Shown here one piece after another: positions 1 to 6,417 of a stretch of DNA of 6,417 nucleotides. Made by a program: the position numbers and the translations under genes. This stretch comes from Syntrophomonadaceae bacterium (GTDB lineage: Bacteria; Bacillota; Dethiobacteria; PWVN01). The DNA lies in assembly GCA_003561835.1 (NCBI GenBank), contig PWVN01000193.1:1-6417 (forward strand), read 5' to 3'. The notes under the pieces were generated by a model. That model was not told the DNA's origin. It saw nothing but the letters and a program-made list of their open reading frames with translations, and did no database searches. How positions within the stretch are numbered: position 1 is the stretch's first letter; each line of letters starts with the position of its first letter.

Positions 1-2005
1 CGGCCACGGCCCGACGGAAGGCTTCCTGCAGGACGGCGGAGCGGCCGCCGGGGTACTCGTCAAACCAGATGGAGCCCTCCAGGAGCATCCGGTCGAAGGG
101 GCTGACCACCGGGCCCCGGGCGAACTGGTTGAAGAGCTCTTCCCCCATGGCCTCCAGGAAGGTCACCTCCAGGGCTTTAATATACAAGGTGTGGTAGAGG
201 GCGGCCCCCGGGGAATCCGCCTCGTCTTTGGGGTCTTCCCCCCAGGCGAGGAGGATCTCCCGGGCCTCCGCTTCCCTGCCCTGGAGAGAAGCTTGAGAGA
301 GGGCCTCCTCGATGACGGGCATCAGGATGCGGGCCTGGGTGTTGGCCACGCTGAACTGGATGTCCTGCATATCCTGAACCGTCAGGCCTTCCCTGCCCGC
401 CAGGGCCTCCCGGATGGCCCCGGCCCGGTAGGGCGGGGCCCACTGGTGGGAGATATGGTAGGGATAGCTGTCGGGGACCACCTTATGGTTGGCCGTCACG
501 ATGAGCCCCTCCTCCGGGTTGTAGAGGGCGGGCAGGTTCTCATAGGGGATGAAGCCCTGCCACTGGTATTCCGGGTCCCAGCCGGGGGCGGGCAGGAGCC
601 CTTCCCCCTGCCGGCGGACGGGGATGCGGCCGTTGGCCCGGTAGGCGATGTTCCCCTCCAGGTCGGCGAAGACGAAGTTCTGGGCCGGCACATGGAAATC
701 CTCCAGAGCGGCGCTGAACTCCCGCCAGTTTCGGGCCGTCATGAACCTCAGGACGGCATCGATCTCCTTTGTGACGTCGTGGGCCGTCCAGCGGAGGCTT
801 AAGGGTTCCGCCACTCCGGGAATCTCCTCCAGTTCTCCCAGGGCCATGTGGGCCCCGGAGATGATGGGGCCGTTGCGGGTGATGAGGATCTCCCGGCGAA
901 CGGGCTCCTCCCGGCCCTTGACGAAGATCTCTTCCTCCAGGACCCGGGCCTCTTCCCAGAGGCCGTCATATTCGAAGAGGTAGGGGTTGTCCGGGTGCTG
1001 CCGCTCCCGGTACAGGTCCTGGACGTCGGGCCCCACGTTGGTTACCCCCCAGGCCACATGGCCGTTGGTCCCCACGATGATCCCCGGGATACCGGGGAAC
1101 ATGACCCCGCTCAGGGTGAGCTCCCCCGGGATCTCCAGGCGGGTCTGGTACCAGATGGAGGGGACCCCCATGCCCAGGTGCATGTCGTTGGCCAGGAGGG
1201 GGCTTCCCGAGGCGGTCATGCTGCCGTCCACCACCCAGTTGTTGCTCCCCAGTTCCTGCCCCGGGATGCCCACTCGCACGCTGTTGACCCTCTTAAGGAG
1301 GCCCAGGTAACCCCCGGCGGCCAGTTTTTCGGGAATTTCGCCGGTCTTGGCACGGGTGATGGTCAGGCCCTCCGGGGGATAATAGGGGAAGAGCTCCAGG
1401 GCCTTCTCCTCCGGCAGGGCCTCCAGGAGGGCGGCCAGGAGGAGTTCCGTGTCCAGGTTCCCCCCCAGGTCCCAGGCCATGTACTTGCCGATGCTCAAAG
1501 AATCCACCACCGTCCACGCTTCCGGCGTGTAGCCCAGGAGAAGGAACTCCGGGGACAGCCGGCCGCTGTTGTCCTCAATGAAGGCGTTGACCCCGTCGGC
1601 ATAGCGTCCCAGGAGTTCTACGGTCCGGGGGTCCATGAAAGGCAGGCCCTCTGCGGCGCTGTGGCGCATGAGGAGGCTCCGCAGGAAAAAATCCGTTTCC
1701 ACGAACCCCTCGCCGAAGATCTCCGACAGCCGGCCCGCCACGGCCCGGCGGCTCAGATCCATCTGCCAGAGGCGGTCCTGGGCCTGGGTGTAGCCCTGGG
1801 CATAGAAAAGGTCCTCCAGGCTGGCTGCGGAGATATGGGGGATGCCGCGTTCATCCCGGTAAATGGTGACTTCCTCCCCCACCCCTCCCCGGACCTGGGT
1901 CCCGTAGTCCGGCAGGCTCCGGCGGGCCAGGAAGTACCCTCCCCCGCCTGCTATCCCAATCAGGACGATAACCACAATCAGAAGTACTTTCAACCAACGC
2001 CGCAC
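1..2005 (-). CDS. Penicillin acylase family protein (peptidase S45, Ntn-hydrolase), 3' end cut off by the window
   Basis: The minus-strand frame stays open from the GTG at 2005 to the window edge, about 668 residues without a stop. Family members are usually about 750-850 residues, so roughly the last 100-150 are missing. Residues 1-28 have a basic start (MRRW) and a hydrophobic stretch (about 6-20), a signal peptide or membrane anchor that places the enzyme outside the membrane. Residues 69-87 (AQGYTQAQDRLWQMDLSRR) match the conserved alpha-chain signature. The autoprocessing junction is ELG|SNNW, with the nucleophile at Ser254 (codon 1246-1244), followed by NDMHLG (273-278), GTNGHVAWG (312-320) and PAQNF with Asn443, the expected oxyanion-hole Asn. 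The family cleaves itself into alpha and beta chains and hydrolyses amide bonds of beta-lactams, acyl-homoserine lactones or other N-acyl compounds. The substrate here cannot be read from sequence. GTG is chosen because AAGGGGG lies 7 bases upstream and no better in-frame start exists. The family call is firm. Confidence 0.95.
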   Translation of the reverse strand, partial: MRRWLKVLLIVVIVLIGIAGGGGYFLARRSLPDYGTQVRGGVGEEVTIYRDERGIPHISAASLEDLFYAQGYTQAQDRLWQMDLSRRAVAGRLSEIFGEGFVETDFFLRSLLMRHSAAEGLPFMDPRTVELLGRYADGVNAFIEDNSGRLSPEFLLLGYTPEAWTVVDSLSIGKYMAWDLGGNLDTELLLAALLEALPEEKALELFPYYPPEGLTITRAKTGEIPEKLAAGGYLGLLKRVNSVRVGIPGQELGSNNWVVDGSMTASGSPLLANDMHLGMGVPSIWYQTRLEIPGELTLSGVMFPGIPGIIVGTNGHVAWGVTNVGPDVQDLYRERQHPDNPYLFEYDGLWEEARVLEEEIFVKGREEPVRREILITRNGPIISGAHMALGELEEIPGVAEPLSLRWTAHDVTKEIDAVLRFMTARNWREFSAALEDFHVPAQNFVFADLEGNIAYRANGRIPVRRQGEGLLPAPGWDPEYQWQGFIPYENLPALYNPEEGLIVTANHKVVPDSYPYHISHQWAPPYRAGAIREALAGREGLTVQDMQDIQFSVANTQARILMPVIEEALSQASLQGREAEAREILLAWGEDPKDEADSPGAALYHTLYIKALEVTFLEAMGEELFNQFARGPVVSPFDRMLLEGSIWFDEYPGGRSAVLQEAFRRAVA

Positions 2006-2007
2006 TG

Positions 2008-2019
2008 CCCTTCCCCCTT
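2008..2019 (-). promoter_or_regulatory. Ribosome binding site of the penicillin acylase gene
   Basis: On the minus strand AAGGGGG (2019-2013) is followed by AAGGG (2012-2008), then the GTG at 2005. The first purine run is 7 bases from the start, which is good Shine-Dalgarno spacing and decides the GTG start. The ATG just upstream (2022-2020) is in another frame and reaches a stop after ten codons, so it is not the start of this protein. Confidence 0.65.
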
Positions 2020-2048
2020 CATCTTTTCGTAATATTAAAATAATTCCC

Positions 2049-2087
2049 AAATAAAAATATTCTGCAGGGAAAGGGATTTCCCTGCAG
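2049..2087 (-). terminator. Intrinsic (Rho-independent) terminator after addA
   Basis: Bases 2062-2072 (CTGCAGGGAAA) and 2077-2087 (TTTCCCTGCAG) form a perfect 11-bp inverted repeat around a 4-base loop. Reading the minus strand, the hairpin is followed directly by AATATTTTTATTT (2061-2049), the T-rich tail of an intrinsic terminator. On the plus strand no T tract follows, so it acts in the addA direction only. It sits about 60 bases after the addA stop and about 45-55 bases before the acylase start, and so separates the two transcription units. Confidence 0.88.
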
Positions 2088-2129
2088 GCCCTGGAGAAAA
2101 AAAGGGGAAGATTTGGAAAATACGGCCCG

Positions 2130-2160
2130 GGGTCTGCCCCTCCCCCTTACCCCCAGACCC
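2130..2160 (-). repeat. Imperfectly placed inverted repeat spanning the addA stop codon
   Basis: GGGTCTG (2130-2136) and CAGACCC (2154-2160) are perfect 7-base inverted arms around a 17-base spacer that contains the TAA stop of addA (2149-2147). The addA mRNA could form a short stem here. No T tract follows directly, so it is not a terminator by itself. It could protect the 3' end or be chance in G+C-rich sequence. Confidence 0.35.
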
Positions 2161-5100
2161 GCCTGCTCTCGTTGGCATGGAGGAAAAAGATCTCCGCCGC
2201 CTTGACCCTCTCCCCCGTCAGGTCCTGGAAGGCAGCGGCGTAGGCTGCCACCTGCCTGCGGTACCTTTCCGTCAGAACCTTAAGGGCCCTGGCGTCCGGC
2301 GCCCAATCCGTCTTGTAGTCCACGATGACCCAGCCCTCCTCTTCCCGGAAGGCCAGGTCGATGATTCCGGAGAGGAGGCCCGGCGGGCCTTCTTCCTGGA
2401 GGAGGCGGGCGGCCCCGTCGCCTTTGCCCGGCTGGTAGGTAAAGGGGACTTCCGTCATCTTGAACTCCGCCCTTTCCACCCTCTGCCACAGGGGGGAATC
2501 CTGCAGTTTTTCCAGAAAGGCCTCCACCTCCCCCTTCCTGTCCGGAGGGAATCCGTACTCCTTAAGAACTGCCTCCGTCAGGGCCTCCAGGTCCCCTTCC
2601 CCCCTGACCCTGGCCTCCAGGACCCGGTGGATGACGCTGCCCCAGGCGGCACCGCTGCCGGCAGTGCCGGGTTGCGGGGTACCCGCCCCGCTCTCCGGGC
2701 CCGCCCCGGTCTCCTCCTCCCCCTCCGGGTAGGAGGCGGCGGCAGGGCTGACCCTCCGGTATGTGGGAGCAGACAGGGGTTCTGTCCAGGATGAAAAGCT
2801 TTCCCTGGCCCGGAGGGCCTCCTTATGGGCCTCTTCGCAGCCAGGGGGCGGGCCTGCCCCGGCCTCCGCCGGGGCCTCCTCGGGGGCCTGCAGGCTTTGG
2901 CCCCCTCCCAGGCCCTCCAGGAGGGGCTTCCAGGGGTTTTTGCCCATGCTGTTGTCCTTCCGGCTCCGGCTGATGACGAGAAGGTTCCGGGCCCGGGTGG
3001 CGGCCACGTACAGAAGCCGGGCCTCCTCGGCGGCCTGGTACCTCTCCTCCTCCGTCCGGTGCCTGGCCCACTCCAGGGGTTGGGCGATGACCTTCCCGGA
3101 CCAGGCATCGCGGAAGGCGTAGTAGGCGCCGGGGGCGCTGCCCGTCCGGCTGACATGGAGGTCCGGGGTGAAGCGGACATGCTTGCAGGGATGAGCCAGG
3201 AAGACCACCGGCGCCTCCAGGCCCTTGGCCTTGTGCAGGTTCATGAGGCGGACCGCCTTCTCCTCTTCCGGGTCCAGGCTGAGTTCCTCTTCCAGGCCCG
3301 CCCCCTTCAGGTTTTCCAGGAAGCCGGCCAGGCCGGCAAAGGTGGTCACCCCCCGGGCTTCGGCCCGGCGCAGGTGCTCCAGGAGCTGGAGGACGGCCCC
3401 TCCCCGGCTGCTGCCCAGGGGCCCGGAGAGGGCCAGGGGCAAAAGGCCCAGGTCCGCGGCCATCTTTTCCAGGGCCACGGCGGGGAGGAAGGACCTGCTC
3501 TCCCGGTAGTAGTTCCCCAGGCGGGAATAGGCGGCGGCAAAGGCCTCCTCTGTTTCCCGGTCCAGGCCCGGGGGCAGGGGGCTTAAAAAATCGAAGGCGC
3601 CTCCCCCCCCTTTGAAGCGGTACAGGCAGTCGTCGCTGATGCCGAAGAAGATGCCCCGCAGGGCGGCAGCCAGGTGGACGGGGTTGCCCGGGTCGGCCAC
3701 GGCCCTGACCACCTGGAGGAATTCCTCGATCTCCATGCTGCCCTGCAGAGAACCGCCACCCGTCATGGTTACGGGGATGCCTTCTTCCTCCAGGGCCCGG
3801 GCATAGACCTCCATGGAATCCTTGTAGCGGAGGAGGATCATGAAATCCCGGGGGCGGGGCCTGGACCCTGCCTCCTCCCCATCCCCCCTTTCCTCCCGGG
3901 CGGGGCCCATCTCCAACCTCCCCCGGAGGGCCCCGGAGATGCAGCGGGCGATGCGGCGGGCATCCTCCCGGATGATTTCCTCCTTTTTGGCAAAGTCCCC
4001 GGGGATGTCCAGGACCCTGACGCCGTATTCCCCCCGGGCGGGGTCGGGCCGCTGGGATTCCATGGGGCTGTAGGCTGCCTGGTACTGGTCCCTGCCCCCG
4101 GCCAGCAGGCCGGCAAAGACGGTGTTGCAGTATTCCCCCAAGGTGTTCAGGGAGCGGAAATTGGCCCGGAGGTTGAGGATTCGGCCTCCCCCCGCCGCCA
4201 TTTTCTCCTTCACCAGGTTGTAGGTATCCATGTCGGCCCGGCGGAAACGGTAGATGGACTGTTTGGGGTCCCCCACCACGAAGAGGGAGCCGGGGCGGGG
4301 GAGAAGCCGGAGCCAGTCCCCTTCCTCATGGTCCCCTCCCGTCAGGAAAAACATGACCTGGGACTGGAGGGGGTCCGTGTCCTGGAACTCGTCCACCAGG
4401 AGGCGGGGGTAGCGTTCCTGAAAGTAGCGCCTGACCTCCGGGTAATCCCGCAGGAGGCGGCCCGCCTTCACCAGGAGGTCCTGGTAGTTCAGGCGGGAGG
4501 CCCGCTCCTTGGCCCGGTGGTAACCGTCGATGCCCGGCAGCAGGAACTCCATGACGTGGTAGTGGCAGTATTCCCGCCACCGGTCCAGGGCCGGGGCCAC
4601 CACATCCCGGCCCAGGGCGTCGAAGTCCTCCTTCAGTTCCTTGGCCGTGGATTTGTCCAGCCAGAGTTTCTGGGTAATGCGGTGGCTGGCCCGGTCAAAG
4701 GGGGCGAGGAGGCCGGCCAGAGCAGCCCCCCGGGTCAGGTCGAAAAAGCGCAGCTGCCTCCCGGCCCGCAGGATGCGCTGCTGCAGCCCGTCGTAGCGTT
4801 CCTCGTGGGGCGGGTCGGGAAGGAAGGGGCCTGCCTTCTTGAGGAGAACTGCCAGGGATTTCAGGGCGGGCCTGAGGTCCGGCTCCTTAACCCGGGAATG
4901 GACCAGGTCCAGGTCGGGGTAGTGGACCAGGGTGTTGAAGCCGGCCCGCAGGTTTTCCAGGGAGATGCCCACCCGGTTCAGGTTGTCCAGGAGGTGGGGC
5001 CGGAGAAGTTTTACCTCCGTCAGGTACCCCTGCCAGGCCTCCTCCAGGAGGGCCAGGTCCTCCAGTTCGTCCAGCTCCTGAAAACCCGGGTCCAGGCCCG

Positions 5101-5464
5101 CCTCCACGGGCCTCTCCCGCAGCAGCCTGGCGCAGAAGGCGTGGATGGTGCCGATGTAGCCCTGGTCCAGATCTTTCAGGGCCCGGGCCAGACGTTCCGA
5201 TACCCGGGGGTCCTCTTCCCGGCGGCAGGCCTTCTCCAGCTCCACCTGGAACCGCTCCTTCAGCTCCGCCGCCGCCTTGCGGGTGAAGGTGATGGCGGCC
5301 ATCTCCCGGACGCTGCAGCGGCCTGTCCCGATCAGGTTCACCATCCGCGTCACCAGGCTGGCCGTTTTGCCGGAGCCGGCCCCGGCTTCCACCAGGATGT
5401 TGGTGTCCAGGTCTTCGGCGATGGCCCTGCGCTCCTCGTGGTCGGGGGGGATCCTCTCAGTCAT
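2147..5464 (-). CDS. addA: AddA: ATP-dependent helicase/nuclease subunit A (UvrD/RecB-type helicase with C-terminal nuclease)
   Basis: This 1105-residue protein is the motor subunit of AddAB: it unwinds DNA ends 3'-5' using ATP and cuts one strand during double-strand break resection. Superfamily 1A helicase motifs are complete and in order: Walker A GAGSGKT (28-34, Lys33), ITFTRKAAAEL (58-68), GTIHAFC (105-111), Walker B LLVDEFQDTD (355-364, Asp358/Glu359), VVGDPKQSIYRFRRAD (396-411), NFRS (435-438), LHKAKGLE (743-750) and LLYVAATRAR (817-826). A Pro/Ala/Gly/Glu-rich linker (about 858-940) leads to a PD-(D/E)XK nuclease: WGSVIH (His946), GIID (Asp1036), DYKTD (Asp1049, Lys1051) and Gln1071-x3-Tyr1075. 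It is shorter than Bacillus subtilis AddA (about 1230). No Gln precedes the Walker A motif, so the usual Q-motif residue is replaced. The ATG overlaps the addB end by 8 bases and is preceded by AGGAGG, implying translational coupling. Some annotators would call it only a UvrD-helicase domain protein, but the neighbouring addB supports AddA. Confidence 0.95.
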   Translation of the reverse strand: MTERIPPDHEERRAIAEDLDTNILVEAGAGSGKTASLVTRMVNLIGTGRCSVREMAAITFTRKAAAELKERFQVELEKACRREEDPRVSERLARALKDLDQGYIGTIHAFCARLLRERPVEAGLDPGFQELDELEDLALLEEAWQGYLTEVKLLRPHLLDNLNRVGISLENLRAGFNTLVHYPDLDLVHSRVKEPDLRPALKSLAVLLKKAGPFLPDPPHEERYDGLQQRILRAGRQLRFFDLTRGAALAGLLAPFDRASHRITQKLWLDKSTAKELKEDFDALGRDVVAPALDRWREYCHYHVMEFLLPGIDGYHRAKERASRLNYQDLLVKAGRLLRDYPEVRRYFQERYPRLLVDEFQDTDPLQSQVMFFLTGGDHEEGDWLRLLPRPGSLFVVGDPKQSIYRFRRADMDTYNLVKEKMAAGGGRILNLRANFRSLNTLGEYCNTVFAGLLAGGRDQYQAAYSPMESQRPDPARGEYGVRVLDIPGDFAKKEEIIREDARRIARCISGALRGRLEMGPAREERGDGEEAGSRPRPRDFMILLRYKDSMEVYARALEEEGIPVTMTGGGSLQGSMEIEEFLQVVRAVADPGNPVHLAAALRGIFFGISDDCLYRFKGGGGAFDFLSPLPPGLDRETEEAFAAAYSRLGNYYRESRSFLPAVALEKMAADLGLLPLALSGPLGSSRGGAVLQLLEHLRRAEARGVTTFAGLAGFLENLKGAGLEEELSLDPEEEKAVRLMNLHKAKGLEAPVVFLAHPCKHVRFTPDLHVSRTGSAPGAYYAFRDAWSGKVIAQPLEWARHRTEEERYQAAEEARLLYVAATRARNLLVISRSRKDNSMGKNPWKPLLEGLGGGQSLQAPEEAPAEAGAGPPPGCEEAHKEALRARESFSSWTEPLSAPTYRRVSPAAASYPEGEEETGAGPESGAGTPQPGTAGSGAAWGSVIHRVLEARVRGEGDLEALTEAVLKEYGFPPDRKGEVEAFLEKLQDSPLWQRVERAEFKMTEVPFTYQPGKGDGAARLLQEEGPPGLLSGIIDLAFREEEGWVIVDYKTDWAPDARALKVLTERYRRQVAAYAAAFQDLTGERVKAAEIFFLHANESRRVWG

Positions 5465-6417
5465 AGGTCCTCAACCTCCTCAAGAGCTCCAGGTCTTCCT
5501 CCCGCGGATCTGCCAGCATCCGGGCCAGGGCTTCCTCGTAGAAGCGGCCCCGGCAGACCCCGGGGTAGTCGCAGTAGCGGCAGTCGCCGCTGTTTTCCGG
5601 GTCTTTCCCGTCATCCGTCGGGGGGAAGGCGCCCCGGGTCAGCATATCGTGGAGAAGCTCCAGCAGGGCGTAAAAATCGGAGCGGTCCTGCTGGTCCCGC
5701 AGGATGCGCTGGCCCTCCCCCTTCAGGGTGGGGAAGTAATAGCCCGCCTGGGCCACCCGGAAAGGACGGTCCGGGTCCCGGGCCCTGAAGACCTCCTCCA
5801 GGGCAACGGCATAAAGGGTGTGCTGGAGCTGCCGCCCGCCCCGGTAGTACTTGTAGGGATGAAAAACATAGGTGCTCCCCGTCTTGTAGTCCAGGATCAG
5901 GGCCCGGGCCTCATCCAGCATGTCCACCCGGTCGATAATGCCCCGGAGGCGGAAGTGCTTCCCCGAGGGAAGTTCTATCCTGACAGCGCCCCCGCCCGGC
6001 CGCCCCCGGCCGCCCATGCCGAAGGAGAACTCGAAGAAACGGGGGGAGGATTTCCCCGCCAGGGCCTCCTCGCTCTTCAAAAAGACCAGGCAGGAATCCA
6101 GCATCTCCTGCCTTTCCTGCTGGAAGACCACCGGGTGGGGCGGTGGGCAGGCTTCCCGCTCCCTCTCCATGAGGCCGTCGGCGATCCTCAGGAGGAGGTC
6201 CCGGTGTTTTTGGAAGGAGGGCTTCTCCTTTTTGGCCAGGATCTCCCTGTAGAAGGCCTCGAAGATGGCGTGGAGCAGGGTGCCCCGGGAGGCGGGGTCC
6301 AGCCAGGCCCCCGGGTCATAGACGGGTTCCCTGGGTGGTAAAATCCCCAGGATGTAGCGGAGAAAGTAGCCGAAGGGACAGGTGGAGAGGGCCTCCAGCT
6401 GGCTGGCGGAGAGGGGC
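5457..6417 (-). CDS. addB: AddB: ATP-dependent helicase/nuclease subunit B, C-terminal 319 residues (5' part outside the window)
   Basis: The frame is open from the right window edge (first whole codon at 6416) to the TGA at 5459-5457. Only the C-terminal nuclease domain of a protein that usually has about 1000-1170 residues is visible. Counting from the first visible residue, SASQLEALSTCPFGYF (3-18) holds Cys13, the first ligand of the AddB [4Fe-4S] cluster. The other three are in CRYCDYPGVC (Cys279, Cys282, Cys288), with the C-x2-C-x5-C spacing known from B. subtilis AddB. The PD-(D/E)XK nuclease motifs are RGTLLH, GIIDRVD (Asp codon 5933-5931), LILDYKTG (Asp 5891-5889, Lys 5885-5883) and Q-x3-Y in LQHTLYA. 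In AddAB this subunit cuts the strand opposite to AddA, and the iron-sulphur cluster holds the domain together and aids binding to DNA ends. The ATG at 6170 lies inside this domain and is not the gene start. The gene overlaps addA by 8 bases. Confidence 0.93.
   Translation of the reverse strand, partial: PLSASQLEALSTCPFGYFLRYILGILPPREPVYDPGAWLDPASRGTLLHAIFEAFYREILAKKEKPSFQKHRDLLLRIADGLMEREREACPPPHPVVFQQERQEMLDSCLVFLKSEEALAGKSSPRFFEFSFGMGGRGRPGGGAVRIELPSGKHFRLRGIIDRVDMLDEARALILDYKTGSTYVFHPYKYYRGGRQLQHTLYAVALEEVFRARDPDRPFRVAQAGYYFPTLKGEGQRILRDQQDRSDFYALLELLHDMLTRGAFPPTDDGKDPENSGDCRYCDYPGVCRGRFYEEALARMLADPREEDLELLRRLRTYD
5475..5480 (-). promoter_or_regulatory. Ribosome binding site of addA, inside the addB end
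   Basis: On the minus strand a perfect AGGAGG lies 10 bases before the addA ATG, and a second GAGG (5471-5468) is closer. Both sit within the last codons of addB, and the start and stop overlap as ATGACTGA (5464-5457). This arrangement fixes the addA start and suggests coupled translation of the two subunits in matched amounts. Confidence 0.75.

Noticed and set aside
1990..2022. A ten-codon minus-strand reading frame (ATG at 2022) overlapping the acylase start, a possible leader peptide
   Set aside because: It has no separate ribosome binding site, and the following AAGGGGG fits the GTG start much better. Such a short frame is expected by chance.
848..2032. A 394-codon plus-strand open frame opposite the penicillin acylase gene
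   Set aside because: The minus-strand frame carries every acylase signature. The antisense product has biased composition and no recognisable motif.
2097..2103. A minus-strand run of seven T near 2100 as a second terminator
   Set aside because: No stable stem lies directly upstream on the minus strand. The hairpin at 2062-2087 is the supported terminator.
2578..3180. A 200-codon minus-strand open frame inside addA in another frame
   Set aside because: It is Pro/Arg/Gly-rich, lies inside the addA frame and has no conserved motif.
3674..5788. A 704-codon open frame on the plus strand, opposite addA and the end of addB
   Set aside because: It lies wholly antisense to two genes with intact conserved motifs. 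Its translation is Gly/Pro/Val/Gln-rich with no recognisable domain, as expected for a frame opposite G+C-rich codons.
5277..6341. A 354-codon plus-strand open frame opposite addB and the addA start
   Set aside because: It is antisense to the AddB nuclease domain and has no recognisable motif of its own.
1..6417. Frequent recurrence of CTCCAGGAGG-like decamers across the window
   Set aside because: These come from CTG-GAG/GAG-GCC (Leu-Glu, Glu-Ala) codons in the minus-strand genes. They have no regular spacing and do not form arrays.

Overview
The window is G+C-rich (about two thirds by eye). All three genes I can support lie on the minus strand, so in gene order it reads from right to left: the 3' part of addB, a complete addA, a transcription terminator, then most of a penicillin-acylase family gene that runs off the left edge. 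The long plus-strand open frames are antisense shadows produced by G+C-rich codon use. The best fit for the host is a G+C-rich, Gram-positive-type bacterium (Bacillota, clostridial grade). This rests on the addB-addA order, the AddB iron-sulphur cysteines, strong AGGAGG-type ribosome binding sites and a GTG start. AddAB also occurs in some Proteobacteria and other phyla, so the assignment is tentative.

Right part (2147-6417): addB and addA form a translationally coupled pair whose coding sequences overlap by 8 bases. Together they encode the two-subunit AddAB helicase-nuclease that resects double-strand breaks for RecA-dependent repair. The visible part of AddB carries its nuclease domain and all four cysteines expected to bind a [4Fe-4S] cluster. 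AddA has intact helicase motifs and its own intact PD-(D/E)XK nuclease motifs, so both nuclease sites look functional.

Middle (2006-2146): this short, locally A+T-rich gap holds a textbook intrinsic terminator for the addBA transcript (perfect 11-bp stem, 4-base loop, T-rich tail). A weaker inverted repeat lies across the addA stop codon.

Left part (1-2005): the gene encodes an N-terminally anchored or exported Ntn-hydrolase of the penicillin acylase family (peptidase family S45). The autoprocessing Gly-Ser junction and the catalytic-site Asn are in place, and the C-terminal end lies outside the window. It is separated from addA by the terminator and has its own ribosome binding site, so it is probably a separate transcription unit with no functional link to recombination.

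I found no RNA genes, mobile elements, CRISPR arrays or tandem repeats. The window looks like ordinary chromosomal housekeeping sequence, and I see no convincing new system.
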